Translations under genes and position numbers: made by a program
Shown here: in pieces, positions 1-10,280 of the stretch
Layout: each line of letters opens with the position of its first letter
How positions within the stretch are numbered: the stretch's first letter is position 1
Notes under the pieces: generated by a model
Told to the model about the DNA's origin: nothing
Seen by the model: only the letters and a program-made list of their open reading frames with translations
Database searches by the model: none
Source of the DNA: Eudromia elegans
Lineage: Eukaryota; Chordata; Aves; Tinamiformes; Tinamidae
Reading direction: 5' to 3'
Assembly (NCBI GenBank): GCA_003342815.1
Contig: PTEX01000032.1
Coordinates: 2,053,644-2,117,643, forward strand
Length of the DNA: 64,000 bases

Positions 1-1408
1 GCAGCCTGCCCCTCCGCTCTTTTCCAGCCTCCACACTCCCCCGCTGGAGGAGGGCTGCCACCCACTTCCTGGGACTGCACAGAGCCTACTTTTCTAATCT
101 TTTGGGAGCTGTTTTACAATTCATGCTTTTATTTCCTTCATATCTTGCTAACATTTTGTCCCCAAAGGGTCATTCATATTAAAGACACCTGAAATAGATG
201 TCAAGCTAATCTCACTAGCTGGGAGTATCCAGGCTCTTCCTCACTAACTTCAGTGCAAATGGGTAAAAACAGAGGCAGCAAAAGAGCAAGGAATGAATAT
301 TGTAGCCTAAGTGGTATTTCTTCTGGTGTTTTTGATATTCATGAAGTTATTACCAACATACATTAGGACCGTGTTTGGGCCCTGGAGGAATCTGAATGAA
401 GTCAAACATGATGGTGGCATTCAAAAAAATTCAAATGAAATTGTTCCCTTGGTATCCAAACACATATATGTGTTTTTCACAGGGTTATTAAATATCAAGG
501 GAGCTATTAAAAGGTCCCAAATAATGTATATGTTTTCTTACAGTGCCTCCACCATCCTGGAACCAAAACACCATGAGAAGGCTACATTTCACATTATTTC
601 AACCCCAAAAATAGCTCTAGGGGCTTATTAAAATGTCTGTGAAAATATATACTTCAGACATATATCTATATATAAATTAGGAAAGAAAGGAAAACTGTTG
701 CCTAAAACAAAATGCAGGCAGCCATTCCTCTGCACCCCCTTAAGACAAACACTAGCCTACAAAGAGGTTGTGCCAAACGCACGTTTATTTCAGAACCTGA
801 ACCCAGGAGCAGGTTTTAAGGAGCAGAACAAGTTGTTTCATTTACTGAACTCAGACAGCCTGGCCTGCAGTCCGGGCAGGGTGGTTTGGGGAAAGGAACA
901 GCTCAGAGAACAACTTCCCAGCAGATCCAAAACCCAACCGAATCCAACTCCGCAGGGAGCCTCCCAAAAGCTCGCTATGTCAGGAGCTGAATGGACAGGT
1001 TTGATGTCAGACCACAGCCAAGCTGCTCTAACAGATTCCCCGTGTCACGCGTGAGACGGGGCTCGGAAGGGGCAGTGCCAGCGCCGGGGCAGGGACTGCA
1101 GCTTCACTGCCCTCCAGCGAACTCGGCTCCCAGCCACCTCCTCATGAGAACAAGCCCAGCCGCAAAGACAACGTGTTTTCATGGGTACCATTCTGCTACA
1201 CAACTCTTCTACCAGGCTGACCTGGATGTGACAACTACATTTTTCTTGTTCTGCCCAGCGCATGCTGTATTTAGCCTTTTTCCCCTCCTTTTCTTTGATG
1301 TTTTCTCTCACTGATACCATTTCAGTGTTGATCAGCACGAAACAGTCTCCATGAAAGCACTATATGCTGATGTTCAATTTAAACTCAATGGTTCTCCGTT
1401 ATTTTCAG
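1..1408. other. Non-coding stretch, nothing recognised
   Basis: Mixed-composition vertebrate-type DNA. Short open frames occur on both strands but overlap one another and show no domain, no paired splice sites and no start context worth calling. The segment around 900-1140 is somewhat GC-rich with a few CpGs, without reaching island density. I see no repeat, RNA gene or promoter here. Confidence 0.6.
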
Positions 1409-1494
1409 GCAGCAAATTGCCAAACTCTATTAGGGAGAGAAGCCTGATAAAGTGATCCCTCACTCCAAGGTCTCCTGGGAGTTTTTCAATGCAG
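1409..1494 (+). other. Possible non-coding exon (86 nt)
   Basis: The segment lies between a splice-acceptor-like site ending at 1408 (pyrimidine-rich run, then TTTTCAG) and a donor CAG|GTAAGG at 1494|1495. Both are close to vertebrate consensus and the spacing is normal for an internal exon. All three forward frames contain stops inside it, so if it is spliced it would belong to a long non-coding RNA or an untranslated region. Paired sites like these also arise by chance over 64 kb. Confidence 0.15.
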
Positions 1495-3189
1495 GTAAGG
1501 CTGCACATTTTACTTAGGGAATATTTGAATGTAGTATTGCAGAAGCTCCCCACGATGATAATACCAGAGTGACTGGTTGTGTCAGCATTCAGCCTAGTGA
1601 CAACAAGCAGTATGTGCAGCACTAATTTCTGTCCAAAACATAGACTTGCTTGCATAAAAGCTGTTATATCCCATTTAATATCGGTAAAGAGTAAGGATAA
1701 TTGGAACTCAGCATTTTCTCCTCTTTCTATCTCTCTGTGCACCTGTGTTTCTTACCCCACCGATCACAAGTACTTGTTCACTTATGCAAAGTAAACACAT
1801 TTACTCATGTGCCTTGGTATTTTCACCTTGTTCTGGAAGAGGTTGCCTTATGTCTTGCCATTAAATTGCTGATAAAAGGCACGCTGACGCAACATGCCAC
1901 TGCGCACTTGTCCACGCTAAACATCAAAGGCTGCCTAACAGACTGTGCAAGCCTGCGGTGCTCCGAGATAGATGGAGTGGCAGAAAAACGACCAAGAGGC
2001 CGATTCTCCTCTTACTTTACTGGTGCGAATGAAACCAAACTCCTCTGATGATGATGATGCAGCAGCGCAGGTATAAAATGAAATCAAAGTGAATCTGCCT
2101 TCTGAGATGTGCTCTCAGTTACAATAATGTAAATCAGAAGCCATATTTTTCCCGGTGTAAGGAAATCCTCTTTCTCCTCTTTCAGGAGGACCTCTTGCAA
2201 ATTCTTCAAAATTCCTTTACCATACAGACATAATCATTCAAATTTAATATAACCCAGAATTGGTTCTCATTTAAAACTATTTCACATGAACGTAATTTAG
2301 TGCCCATTCCCTATACGTATCTGCAAAAGAGAGACCAGGATCAGGCCCAAGTCGTGCACGTTCCTGCTAAAATAGTAGCAAAGGCAGCAGGTAAAACCCT
2401 ACCCTTGGTGCCACTGCTAAACCTCCACTGAGAGCATGGAAGAGGCACCAGTGTAACCTGAAGCACGACTTGACCTCATGAATTCACACCCTAACATTTC
2501 TCTTGAACTTTTGAAGAACATTTTAAAGTACTTGTTTACTTCTGACGATACCTTTAATGTATCTGTAAGAATTAAATGGGTGGTGGTGCTGGTTATTTAT
2601 GACTATCCTCACAAACAAACGGACTCCTTAGGTTTATTTGATGCAAGTCTGCAGAGTTGCAAGGCCAGTGCTAGGGCCCAAGTAATTGCTCAAAGCTCAT
2701 TTGCAAATTCCTCATTTTCATAGGCCCCTCCACCAGAGTTAGCAACTTGCAAATTGCATTTTTAGATCGTCTCTTTAAAATTCAAAGGGAGAGGGCATGG
2801 TTCTATCCAAGGAGCAAAAAACATCATATAGTGAAGTATATTAAAGTTTAAATACCAGCACTACTTGTTAGCATAATTATTCTGCACAAATTCATTTTTT
2901 TTTCAAGGACTTTAAAGAAATAAATACTATTCCTCCAAGAAATAAAAGCCCTTTTCCTCCTATTAACAACCACAAAACAGTGAGATGAAGGATTATGTCT
3001 TTATTGGGGTCTGATCAAAATTCAGAGTACACGAAGAGCCAGGTCTTCTACTCATTAAATAGTAAAGCACATGATTATCCCAACTGCCACCGAATGTCAC
3101 GGTTATCATACAAAAGGGGAAGGAAAATAACACTTTTTGGACAGAACGGAACCTAGAACAAAGAAAATGGGATTTTGAATGGGATCTTT
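1495..3189. other. AT-rich non-coding stretch
   Basis: No gene or clear repeat seen. A short (GAT)n run lies near 2046-2059. The text around 2335-2365 faintly resembles the end of the palindromic ancient elements found elsewhere in the window, but it is too short to call. Open frames here are short and unsupported. Confidence 0.55.
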
Positions 3190-3760
3190 GTGGCCTCCCT
3201 CTTAGTTACATTTCTAATTAAAACGCTTTGATGTATTAATGTCAAGGGATGCTGCTAAATGTATTCAATGCCGACGTCGCACACTTTTCCTGCGCTCCCA
3301 AAATCTCTTGGATCTGTGTGCACTTATGCTACATGCGGTTAAACTGCTCACTAAAATGAAAAGATATCTAAGAATAACTCACTTCCATTAGATTTATAAA
3401 TCACATTAATTAATTCTACATCTCCAGTGGTGTAGAGACCAAACTCTAATGCGAGATCTAATTAAAGAAAAGGGGGGAAAAAATTGGAATTGAAACACAG
3501 AAGTAACTGTTTAGCCTCAAATTAATGAGGCGCTATGCTAAGCAAGAATGTCCATAAATCCCTAATGAGGATTTTAAACACATTAAAACTTCCTAATACA
3601 AAGTGTTTGCCTTCCTTTTATCCAATAACAAATAAGCCAATAATTTTCTGCCTCTAAATGACACTATTAACTGTCATGGCATGTTTTATTTGACAAACCC
3701 TCCATTCAAATACAGTAAAACCAATTAATTTGCCTGCTGTGAAATGTGTTTCTTGATAGC
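3190..3760. promoter_or_regulatory. Candidate distal regulatory block, homeodomain-core-rich
   Basis: Several hundred bases with many TAAT/ATTA cores, including a doubled ATTAATTAATTC motif near 3405-3418, interleaved with CpG-containing words near 3270-3300. The region has no reading frame and no repeat similarity I recognise. Dense homeodomain cores in a gene-poor vertebrate region are typical of conserved enhancers, but AT-rich DNA also generates them by chance. Conservation cannot be seen from one sequence, so this is a composition-based suspicion only. Confidence 0.2.
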
Positions 3761-4023
3761 TTTTATGTGATTTTTCTTCTCAAAGAAATGTAAATAGGAG
3801 GTCAATGTAGGTGCCTGATTCTGCTTAAAAATATGCCACAGTAACTATAGATTTTCCAGTCAGTTTGCATTTCAAATGAATTGAAAGATAACCTCCATTT
3901 TCAGGTCATCAATCACATAATGGTCTCCTGATAAGTAAACAGTTACACAGTAATAGTTTTATTACTGGGGAAATGGTCCCGTATTTGAGCGGTGATAGTT
4001 GCAAAATTACCACTCTGCCCTGC

Positions 4024-4031
4024 TATAAATA
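4024..4031 (+). promoter_or_regulatory. TATA-box-like element upstream of CpG-rich patch
   Basis: A full TATAAATA stands at 4024-4031 and is followed about 20-30 bases downstream by a GC/CpG-rich stretch, the geometry expected of a TATA-type core promoter with initiation near 4054. The first good donor-like site downstream is GTGAGG at 4283, which would give a first exon of roughly 230 nt. TATAAATA alone is common in AT-rich DNA; its position at the edge of a CpG-rich patch is what makes it notable. Confidence 0.2.
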
Positions 4032-4039
4032 CCGGGTGG

Positions 4040-4380
4040 CAAGCAGGGCGCGCTCCGCCACGCAGCAAACGGGCAGCACGTCCCCACTCAGCACGGTCCT
4101 GTTTATTTTTATTTCTAATTTTTCCTATATTTCTTTTTATCCCATCAGAGTTAAACTCCAGTCCTTTTAAGTGCAGGCAGGTTTTTTTTTTTTTTCTTTT
4201 GCTCAGAAAAATCTATAGAGCAAATGAAAGAGAATTCTGTGGTTTTACGGCTCCCCTGGGCCTCGCGGCGTAGATGATGCGGGTGAGGAGAGGGAAGGGA
4301 GCCCCTGCCAGCGCTGCCTCCCGCCGAAGGCAGCGCAGAGACGGCCGGAGCGCCCGGCTCCCGGAGCCAGTCCCGCCTTG
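4040..4380. other. CpG-rich patches flanking a T-rich run
   Basis: Two CpG clusters, about 4048-4100 and 4258-4375, flank a T-rich segment that includes a run of 14 T at 4182-4195. The clusters are short and do not amount to a classical 500-bp island. Open frames on both strands here are a consequence of low local stop-codon density. Confidence 0.4.
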
Positions 4381-4535
4381 TCACAAGCCTTCTCTCTGTT
4401 CCTGTTCCCCCAAGGACATTCCTGTTACTCGGACGGAAATTTTTGGCCACTTGACCTTTCCGCAGGGATGTTGGGGGAAGTTATTTACATGTTTATATTT
4501 GTATCACATAAACCCATACGCATCAGCATCCAAAC

Positions 4536-4640
4536 AAGGGGGGGGGAAATGTATTATGCAAATATCCGCATCTTGTTCTTTAATCACAACCCTATATAAT
4601 ATTTTAGAAATTGAACGGAGGCAGTTTCAAAGGGTAAAGT
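4536..4640. promoter_or_regulatory. Candidate regulatory block with octamer motif
   Basis: A run of nine G (4538-4546) is followed by a perfect POU octamer ATGCAAAT at 4556-4563 and then AT-rich text with TAATCAC. Octamers bind OCT/POU-domain factors. No coding frame is evident. The motif is exact, but its use is inference. Confidence 0.2.
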
Positions 4641-5593
4641 GAAGAGATCCCTCGTCTTGTCTAAACAGTGACAAAAACATGTTCTTCCTATACACTCTCA
4701 GCTAATAAAAATCTCAAATTAAACTTCAAAAACATTTAAACATGAACTACATTTGACATGCTCAAATACCAGGGAATTAATTTCATGATGGATACGAGCT
4801 CTGAGCTCCACTCTACTTCCCTCTGCACCAGCCTCACCAGGAATACCTGTGTTAAAAGTGGAATTAATGAGAGCAGGGAATGGATGTGAACTTTAAAGCT
4901 ACCTGTGTAACGTAACCTGTATTTTCTTCACTTTGAGATCCCATGTTCTCAAGGTCTGCCCTAAGCACCACAGCTCCAGGATGCAGCAACCTGGCTCTAA
5001 TTTTGCTGATAAAATGTAAATAAAAAATGACTTCTCTTTTTGCAAAGTATCTGAGATGATATCCCACATCAACAACTTTTACACCTACTTCTTAATCGAG
5101 ACATTGAATTGGACTAAGACCACCTGACATTATTTCACTTCTGACCTTTTCAACTGTCAAAGCAGACAGATTTTTATCCTACAAGATTCAAGCCAAAGCC
5201 TCAAAGGTGCAGTGCCAGAGCGTTAATCCATTCCACTAGACAGTCATTGAAATTATAATTTAAAGTTCAACTTACTTTAGCATTTTATGCTGAAATACTT
5301 TTGGCAGCCCAGGGCAGAAAGTCGAAATCTGGTTTCCAACAGAGACCATTTCCAATGGTTTCTAAATGCTGGCAGTGAAATTCCTTATTGTCAAAGAGAT
5401 CAGCAGATGCCGGCTCCCATCAAGGCACTCCCTGCGACTGCCACCCGCTTCGGGAAGCCTTTCTTTACCTAAGGATGTCGACCTGCTGCTGCACTCCATC
5501 AGAAAGGGACTAGAGGAGACACTGATGCATTAGGAGACTGGGGATGCTCCAGGGGAATTTCCTGCAGCAGGATCCACTCCCTCCATTTATTCT
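4641..5593. other. Non-coding stretch, nothing recognised
   Basis: AT-rich sequence without an identifiable gene, repeat or regulatory cluster. The open frames at 4864-5067 (minus) and 5287-5472 (plus) are short, lack recognisable motifs and are treated as chance. Confidence 0.55.
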
Positions 5594-5638
5594 GACACAT
5601 AATGCAAAGCTGGACAGAGGACACATAATGCAAAGCTG
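5594..5638. repeat. Two-copy direct repeat, 19 bp units, 26 bp period
   Basis: An identical 19-base unit beginning GACACATAATGC occurs at 5594-5612 and 5620-5638, separated by GACAGAG. The perfect identity suggests a recent local tandem duplication by slippage. No wider array is present. Confidence 0.85.
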
Positions 5639-5674
5639 CAGAAGCTCCAAACACAAGGTAAATAAGGTGACCCA

Positions 5675-5719
5675 TAGGTATTACACTATCCAGAGTAACT
5701 CCAGAAGCTGAAGAATTGG
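5675..5719. mobile_element. Fragment of an ancient palindromic MITE-like element
   Basis: The text TTACACTATCCAGAGTAACTCC followed by a GAAG-type word resembles one arm of a short palindromic family common in sauropsid genomes, whose arms carry TTACACC, CCAGAGTAACTCC and TGAAG words. Only one arm is visible. The family resemblance comes from memory of such elements, not from an alignment. Confidence 0.35.
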
Positions 5720-6687
5720 CAGGAGGCCTTTCCTTTCACAGAGACACTAATGTAAAGCACAGAAGACTTCTGAATCTGAATACAATATCACTATTTTAGG
5801 TAGCTGATGTGCTGTAAACACTTTCTTCTCATATTCTGCAGCTGACTAGACATCTTTGGCCAGGAAGTTCCCTATAAATAAATTTATTGCGCTTGCACTA
5901 GTCTCAAAGCTAGCTAAATAAGCATTTATGTCAACTTGGAAGACATGATTCATTAAGCTCTAAATGTCTTTTTTTCTTCATTTTTACAGCTGAAGCTGGC
6001 CAGCAATTATCAGCATCTTATCAGGATGCCGAAAAGTTTCCTTTTGGGAATAGGAAGGAAGAACGGGGAACAGGAGATCTAATATGTTTTATGCAATGAG
6101 ACATTATTCAATCAACATTTTCAAGAGTACTATTTGCTTTATGAATTATACTCTGCCCGTTTCTGCACAAGGTCCCTTAAATCCCCAACACCAGGATATT
6201 AGCCTCTAAATTAAAAAATGCTGAGAAGTAACAGCGCACAAGAGAAAGAGCACAGCAATTTGAAAACTGTGGAAGCCAAGAGGCAGGGGCGGCCACACAC
6301 ACATCGTCCCTTCTGTTTCCTGCCCGCAGCTGAGGCAGAGAAGACCTGTGGTTGCATGGGCTGGTCCCGACGCAGGGCCACCTCTCGCAGGCTCCACGGC
6401 CTGATGCAGCTCAGGCTTGGGAACCTGGAGCGCGCCCTCCGAGCTGCGGTCCACGGGGCCGCGTTCAAGCCACGCGCTGTGGTCGACCCCAAGTGCCACT
6501 CCCGTTGCCTCCAGTGGGATCAGGGACACAAGCCCTTTGCCAGCGACCTGTCACAGGAAGCCCAGCTCATTTCCAGCTATTCCGTTTTACAAACTTCACG
6601 GTAAATATAAAAATACAAAATAAAAGAGTTCTGAAGCCACAGAGACAGCGAGGATTTGGGAATCTATATTCTCATTTTGCTGTAGAA
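5720..6687. other. Non-coding stretch with moderately GC-rich centre
   Basis: AT-rich flanks surround a moderately GC-rich core around 6280-6540. The core is open in several frames on both strands at once (up to 128 codons), which is the pattern of low stop density rather than of one gene. No repeat or domain is recognised. Confidence 0.5.
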
Positions 6688-6750
6688 GTGTATTGCAACC
6701 TTAGGCAAGTTAATTAACTTGTGGGTGCCTTTGTTTGCCCTCCCTATAAA
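6688..6750 (+). mobile_element. MIR-like SINE remnant (3' conserved segment)
   Basis: The run containing CAACCTTAGGCAAGTTAATTAACTTGTGGGTGCC and then a TTTGCCCTCCCTATAAA-type tail follows the familiar 3' core of MIR elements (gaCCTTgGGCAAGTcAcTTAACcTc, then gtgcctcagtTTcc). MIR is an ancient tRNA-derived CORE-SINE of amniotes; only old fragments survive. Confidence 0.6.
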
Positions 6751-7709
6751 CACACTAAGCAATATGTACCCAGACACCCACTAGTTATAGCAGGAAAAGA
6801 GCAGTTCAGAGAGCCTCAGCAGGGCGGTGTCATCTAGGAGTGACACATACACACCGAGCTGCACTCAACTGGAGATCCCTGGCTGCGGTAAATGTCAGTC
6901 CTCAATAAACGGTCTGACCTTTTTTTCTATTATTTCCATTTTATAACTGAAATCAGGCCTGACACGCGGAGCATTTCAGGGGAGTAACTGCAGCTTTGGC
7001 AGGACTCTGCAGCCTCGCATCACACCCTCCAAAAGCAACAGCTTCCCCTGAAACACCACGCCGTCTCCTCTCGGTCCTGAAGCCCTGCGCACCTCTGGGC
7101 ATCGCTTTGCTGCCTGACCTACCAAGCCAAGGAGACCAGCACGTCTCTCTGGGCCAGTGAGGTTTCCTTGAGTGGAAAATTCAAATTTGTTCACTTAGGA
7201 TTGATTCAAGAAACCTTATTTTGACAAAAATGGATCGCTCCCTTACAGACTCCAACCTATTAAAAACTAAACAGTGGGCAAGGCAAAACAATGACAAGGA
7301 CTTTAGAAAAACAATGTGGAGGTTTGTTTATTTTTAGATAAATGCTATTTAAAGAAGCAACTAAATGCTCTGCTTTTAATTTTTCACCATTTCCCATGTG
7401 TTTTAAAACTGGGGAAGGACGGGGGAGAGAAACCAGGAAAAATCAAAACCTATTAACAGACGCGCCAGTGCTGCTAAAGCCAAACTTGTGCCGAAGAGAT
7501 TAGACGCCCCAAGTTGCATGGCTGAATTACAGGATTCCCTCACTCACAGCTCTGGCAATGGGATAACAGAAAATCCACTTTCCCTTCCGCATATAACTCA
7601 GATCATTAAAACTACAGAATTGTTGCAGAGCTAGGTTTTGTCTTTTTTTTTCCCCCCGACACAAATCTATGTCCCTTTGTGTGCTACCGGTTAAGTTCAA
7701 TAAAATGAA
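6751..7709. other. Non-coding stretch, nothing recognised
   Basis: AT-rich, with a pyrimidine tract at about 7638-7657 (T run followed by C run). No gene is called. The minus-strand frame at 6976-7194 is short and unsupported. Confidence 0.5.
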
Positions 7710-8492
7710 ATGAAGAAACTCTCAGATATGAACAAACTGCCCAATTTTCTCATAGGTTTGCGCAGAGGAAAGCCACGCTTTAATTGGCTGGAGGGGGAAA
7801 AACTGTCATATCTGAAATGGGCAGAAGAGAGAAGACACTGGCAGGATGATGCCTTGCGAGGTGAGGAGAGCCCAAGACTTAATTCCATGTGTCACCACAA
7901 GATAACACCCCGGCACAGGCACACGATCTCCTCAGCCCTTCAGGAGACAGGATTTTACTTGACATTTGGTAATATTATTTTAGATTTTTTTAATATGTTT
8001 GCAGAACACACAAACAAGGAAGAAGCACTTCAGAAACCTTCATCTAGATGCTACTTGGAGAGGGATGCTATCGTTATAATCAGGCTAATCACAGCGTTAT
8101 TAATTGCGATCGCAGAAATCAGGCAAACAGGCAGGAGGTCCAACACGTGCGGGCAGGGGCGCTGCTCCGTGTCCTGGGTGCATCCCCTTGGCCGCTCTGC
8201 TGGGGCCGCTGGGCTACCCGACACACGGATCAGCTCATGGGTGTCGCTGCTTTTCTGTGTGAATCCTGCCTGGATTTTGGCAGCATCCCCAGTGCCACCG
8301 GGGTGCCCAGGCCCAGGGGCCAAACCTGGCCAGCCCTTGCTGCGGTGTGAGCAACCCGGGAGCGCTGGGACACTGGAGCTGCCCTGTCTGCTCAACAAGG
8401 AAGGGCCGCGTGGGCTCGGAAACCTCCCTGCGAGACAACAAAGGCTGAAGACGCACGGCTGGATTTCCCGTCGCTGCTTGAAGCGATGCTAA
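7710..8492 (+). CDS. Longest open frame in the window (260 codons), unrecognised, probably not a gene
   Basis: The frame starts at ATG 7710, immediately after an in-frame stop, and runs 260 codons. It is clearly the longest open frame, although its second half lies in GC-rich DNA (about 8130-8460), where stops are rare on both strands. Residues 1-50 are charged and begin MKKLSDMNKLPN; around residues 115-130 there is a short hydrophobic stretch (IVIIRLITALLIAIAEI); the rest is proline- and glycine-rich and low in recognisable character. A strong donor GAG|GTGAGG at 7860|7861 could end a 50-codon first exon. I recognise no domain or family, and chance remains the likeliest explanation. Confidence 0.1.
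   Translation: MKKLSDMNKLPNFLIGLRRGKPRFNWLEGEKLSYLKWAEERRHWQDDALRGEESPRLNSMCHHKITPRHRHTISSALQETGFYLTFGNIILDFFNMFAEHTNKEEALQKPSSRCYLERDAIVIIRLITALLIAIAEIRQTGRRSNTCGQGRCSVSWVHPLGRSAGAAGLPDTRISSWVSLLFCVNPAWILAASPVPPGCPGPGAKPGQPLLRCEQPGSAGTLELPCLLNKEGPRGLGNLPARQQRLKTHGWISRRCLKRC
8105..8114. repeat. Perfect 10-bp palindrome TGCGATCGCA
   Basis: A rare double-CpG palindrome embedded in AT-rich text (ATTAATTGCGATCGCAGAAA). It sits next to GGCTAATCACAG, a TAATC-type homeodomain core. It may be chance, or part of a constrained regulatory element. Confidence 0.6.
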
Positions 8493-8690
8493 AAACAGGT
8501 ACTAATCCTGCAGGAAGAACCTCGCTTCCTAGCCAGGGCCCCCCCGCAAACACCACCCACTGTCTGCGGCCACCCCTCTGCGTGGGGTCAGCTCTGTCCT
8601 TTACGCCACAAAAGCAAAAACTGTAAAGCCTGACGGCAACTGCGCTCCCAGCCACACCAGCAGCATTGTCGGGCCCGAGGTAGACAGATA
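8130..8690. other. GC-rich patch
   Basis: GC-rich with moderate CpG density, open in several frames on both strands. No exon boundaries or protein similarity were recognised. Such short GC-rich stretches recur in this window at 11.1, 36.4, 41.0, 52.5 and 59.8 kb. Confidence 0.45.
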
Positions 8691-10049
8691 CTCGTGTGTT
8701 TCTATGTGTAACGCCACGTATATTTGTAAATACGAGGATGATTTACTTGCACACCCACCAGCCACACAAAGCGGTAATAAATTATTCCAATAAATGGTAT
8801 TACTCTAGGAAAACAAGGAGGATAAATATAATTGCGCAAGGTTTAAACAGGATGTAAATCAGCATTAAAAAAAGGAAAGAACGAAGGCAAGCTCATGCGA
8901 AGCTGTTTACGCCGAGACAATCTCCCCTGCTCGACCGTCTCGGCAGTAGCCTCCAGTGGTGAGTCTGCTGCAGGAAGTAACAGGGAGCAGCTCCGCAGAT
9001 GAAACAAAGAGGACCTAATTACCATGCGAGGCACAACATCCTTCAGATGTGATGAGAAACGTGACTGCATGAAAAACTGGTCCTGAGGAAATTTCAAAAT
9101 ATGACCACCCAAGCATAAAGAAGAGAGTGGGGAAAACCGGAGAAACCGCAACGCGAGGGTATAGCATTTCTATACAAAGAATATTAGTTTAAACGCGTGC
9201 ACACAAAGAGATTGTGTACATATACACGTCTCCATGCAGACACACAAATACAAGAGACTATGTGATTATAGGTGAAAGCTGTAAATGTATAAAAGCTTTC
9301 AAGCCATATTCTATGTATTAATAAAAAATCACATAAATTCTTTGTATGTTGATCCATGGAGATTCTTCAGGGAGAAGCAAACAAACACGGGAAAGGCAAC
9401 CAATCAGCCTGGCAACCCAGAGCTCTCCTTCCATTTTCATCATACGTGGTCATTTAATATTCATTTTTGCCAACAATTCCACAGTTTGAGTGTAAATAAT
9501 TTATGAATATTGGCCATAAATTATTTTGTTATTTTTAAGAGGAGAAGAGCACAGATGACAAGCAGTGACATTTTCTGAGCATGAAGGAAAGCTTGATTCT
9601 CACCTTACACAGGTAGAGAAGTTGTCTCATTTGCACCCAAGTGGCTGAAGGCATTTGGGCTGCCTTGGAGAAAGTGCTGTGGCGTTACCACCATGCGGAG
9701 CTGGAGCCCTGGCTCCGTCCCCGTCCTTGCCGCAAGGAAAAGTCACTCAGGTGCCCTTGGCGTCCACACCAACGTGGCACCAGGGCCATGGGGTGACCTG
9801 ACTCCCACTGCTGGCACGATGCCTGGCTATGTTCCAAAGTGGGAGTTAATTTCCTCCAAGGTGGAAATTCACTGTACTGTTTCTAAGTCTGAGCCACCAA
9901 ACAGCATGCCCTCTTGGCCAAGAAATTGCTAGGGAATGAGCATGTCCCAGGCGCCCTGTTGCATGACAACCCGACCAAGGTGGAAATTAACCTATTGCTA
10001 TCGAGGTGAAGTGGATGCTGTATCTTGAAAAGCTGCCCAAAGGACACAA
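8691..10049. other. Non-coding stretch with a spaced 14-bp direct repeat
   Basis: Mostly unremarkable. The 14-base word CCAAGGTGGAAATT occurs at 9856-9869 and again at 9975-9988, 119 bases apart. I see no terminal repeats or element body around them. Short frames on both strands are treated as chance. Confidence 0.45.
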
Positions 10050-10280
10050 AAACTGCGGAACGGACTTTGCGGATCCCTCCGCAGAGATCAATACAGCTCT
10101 CCAGCGCCAGCTTCCCGCTATCGATGACAGCCTCTCTCGTCGTACTGATTAGAGACGTGCATCTTTTAATCACAACGAACATGACAACGATATCTATAGC
10201 GCTGTGATTTACATCAATTGATGCTCTACCGTAATTGCATTAGGGCTGCGATAGCTTCTGGGTGTTACCCAAGCTGCTGA
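10050..10280. promoter_or_regulatory. Candidate conserved regulatory element with retained CpGs
   Basis: An AT-balanced segment that nevertheless holds many isolated CpGs (for example CCGCTATCGATGACAG and CTCTCGTCGTACTGATTAG). It carries several homeodomain/TALE-type words: TGACAG (MEIS-like) at about 10126-10131, CTGATTAG, TTTTAATCACA at 10164-10174, TGTGATTTACATCAATTGATG at 10203-10223 and GTAATTGCATTA. AATCACA (10168-10174) and TGTGATT (10203-10209) form an inverted pair. Methylated CpG decays quickly in vertebrates, so retention outside an island hints at constraint. No conservation data are available here. Confidence 0.3.
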
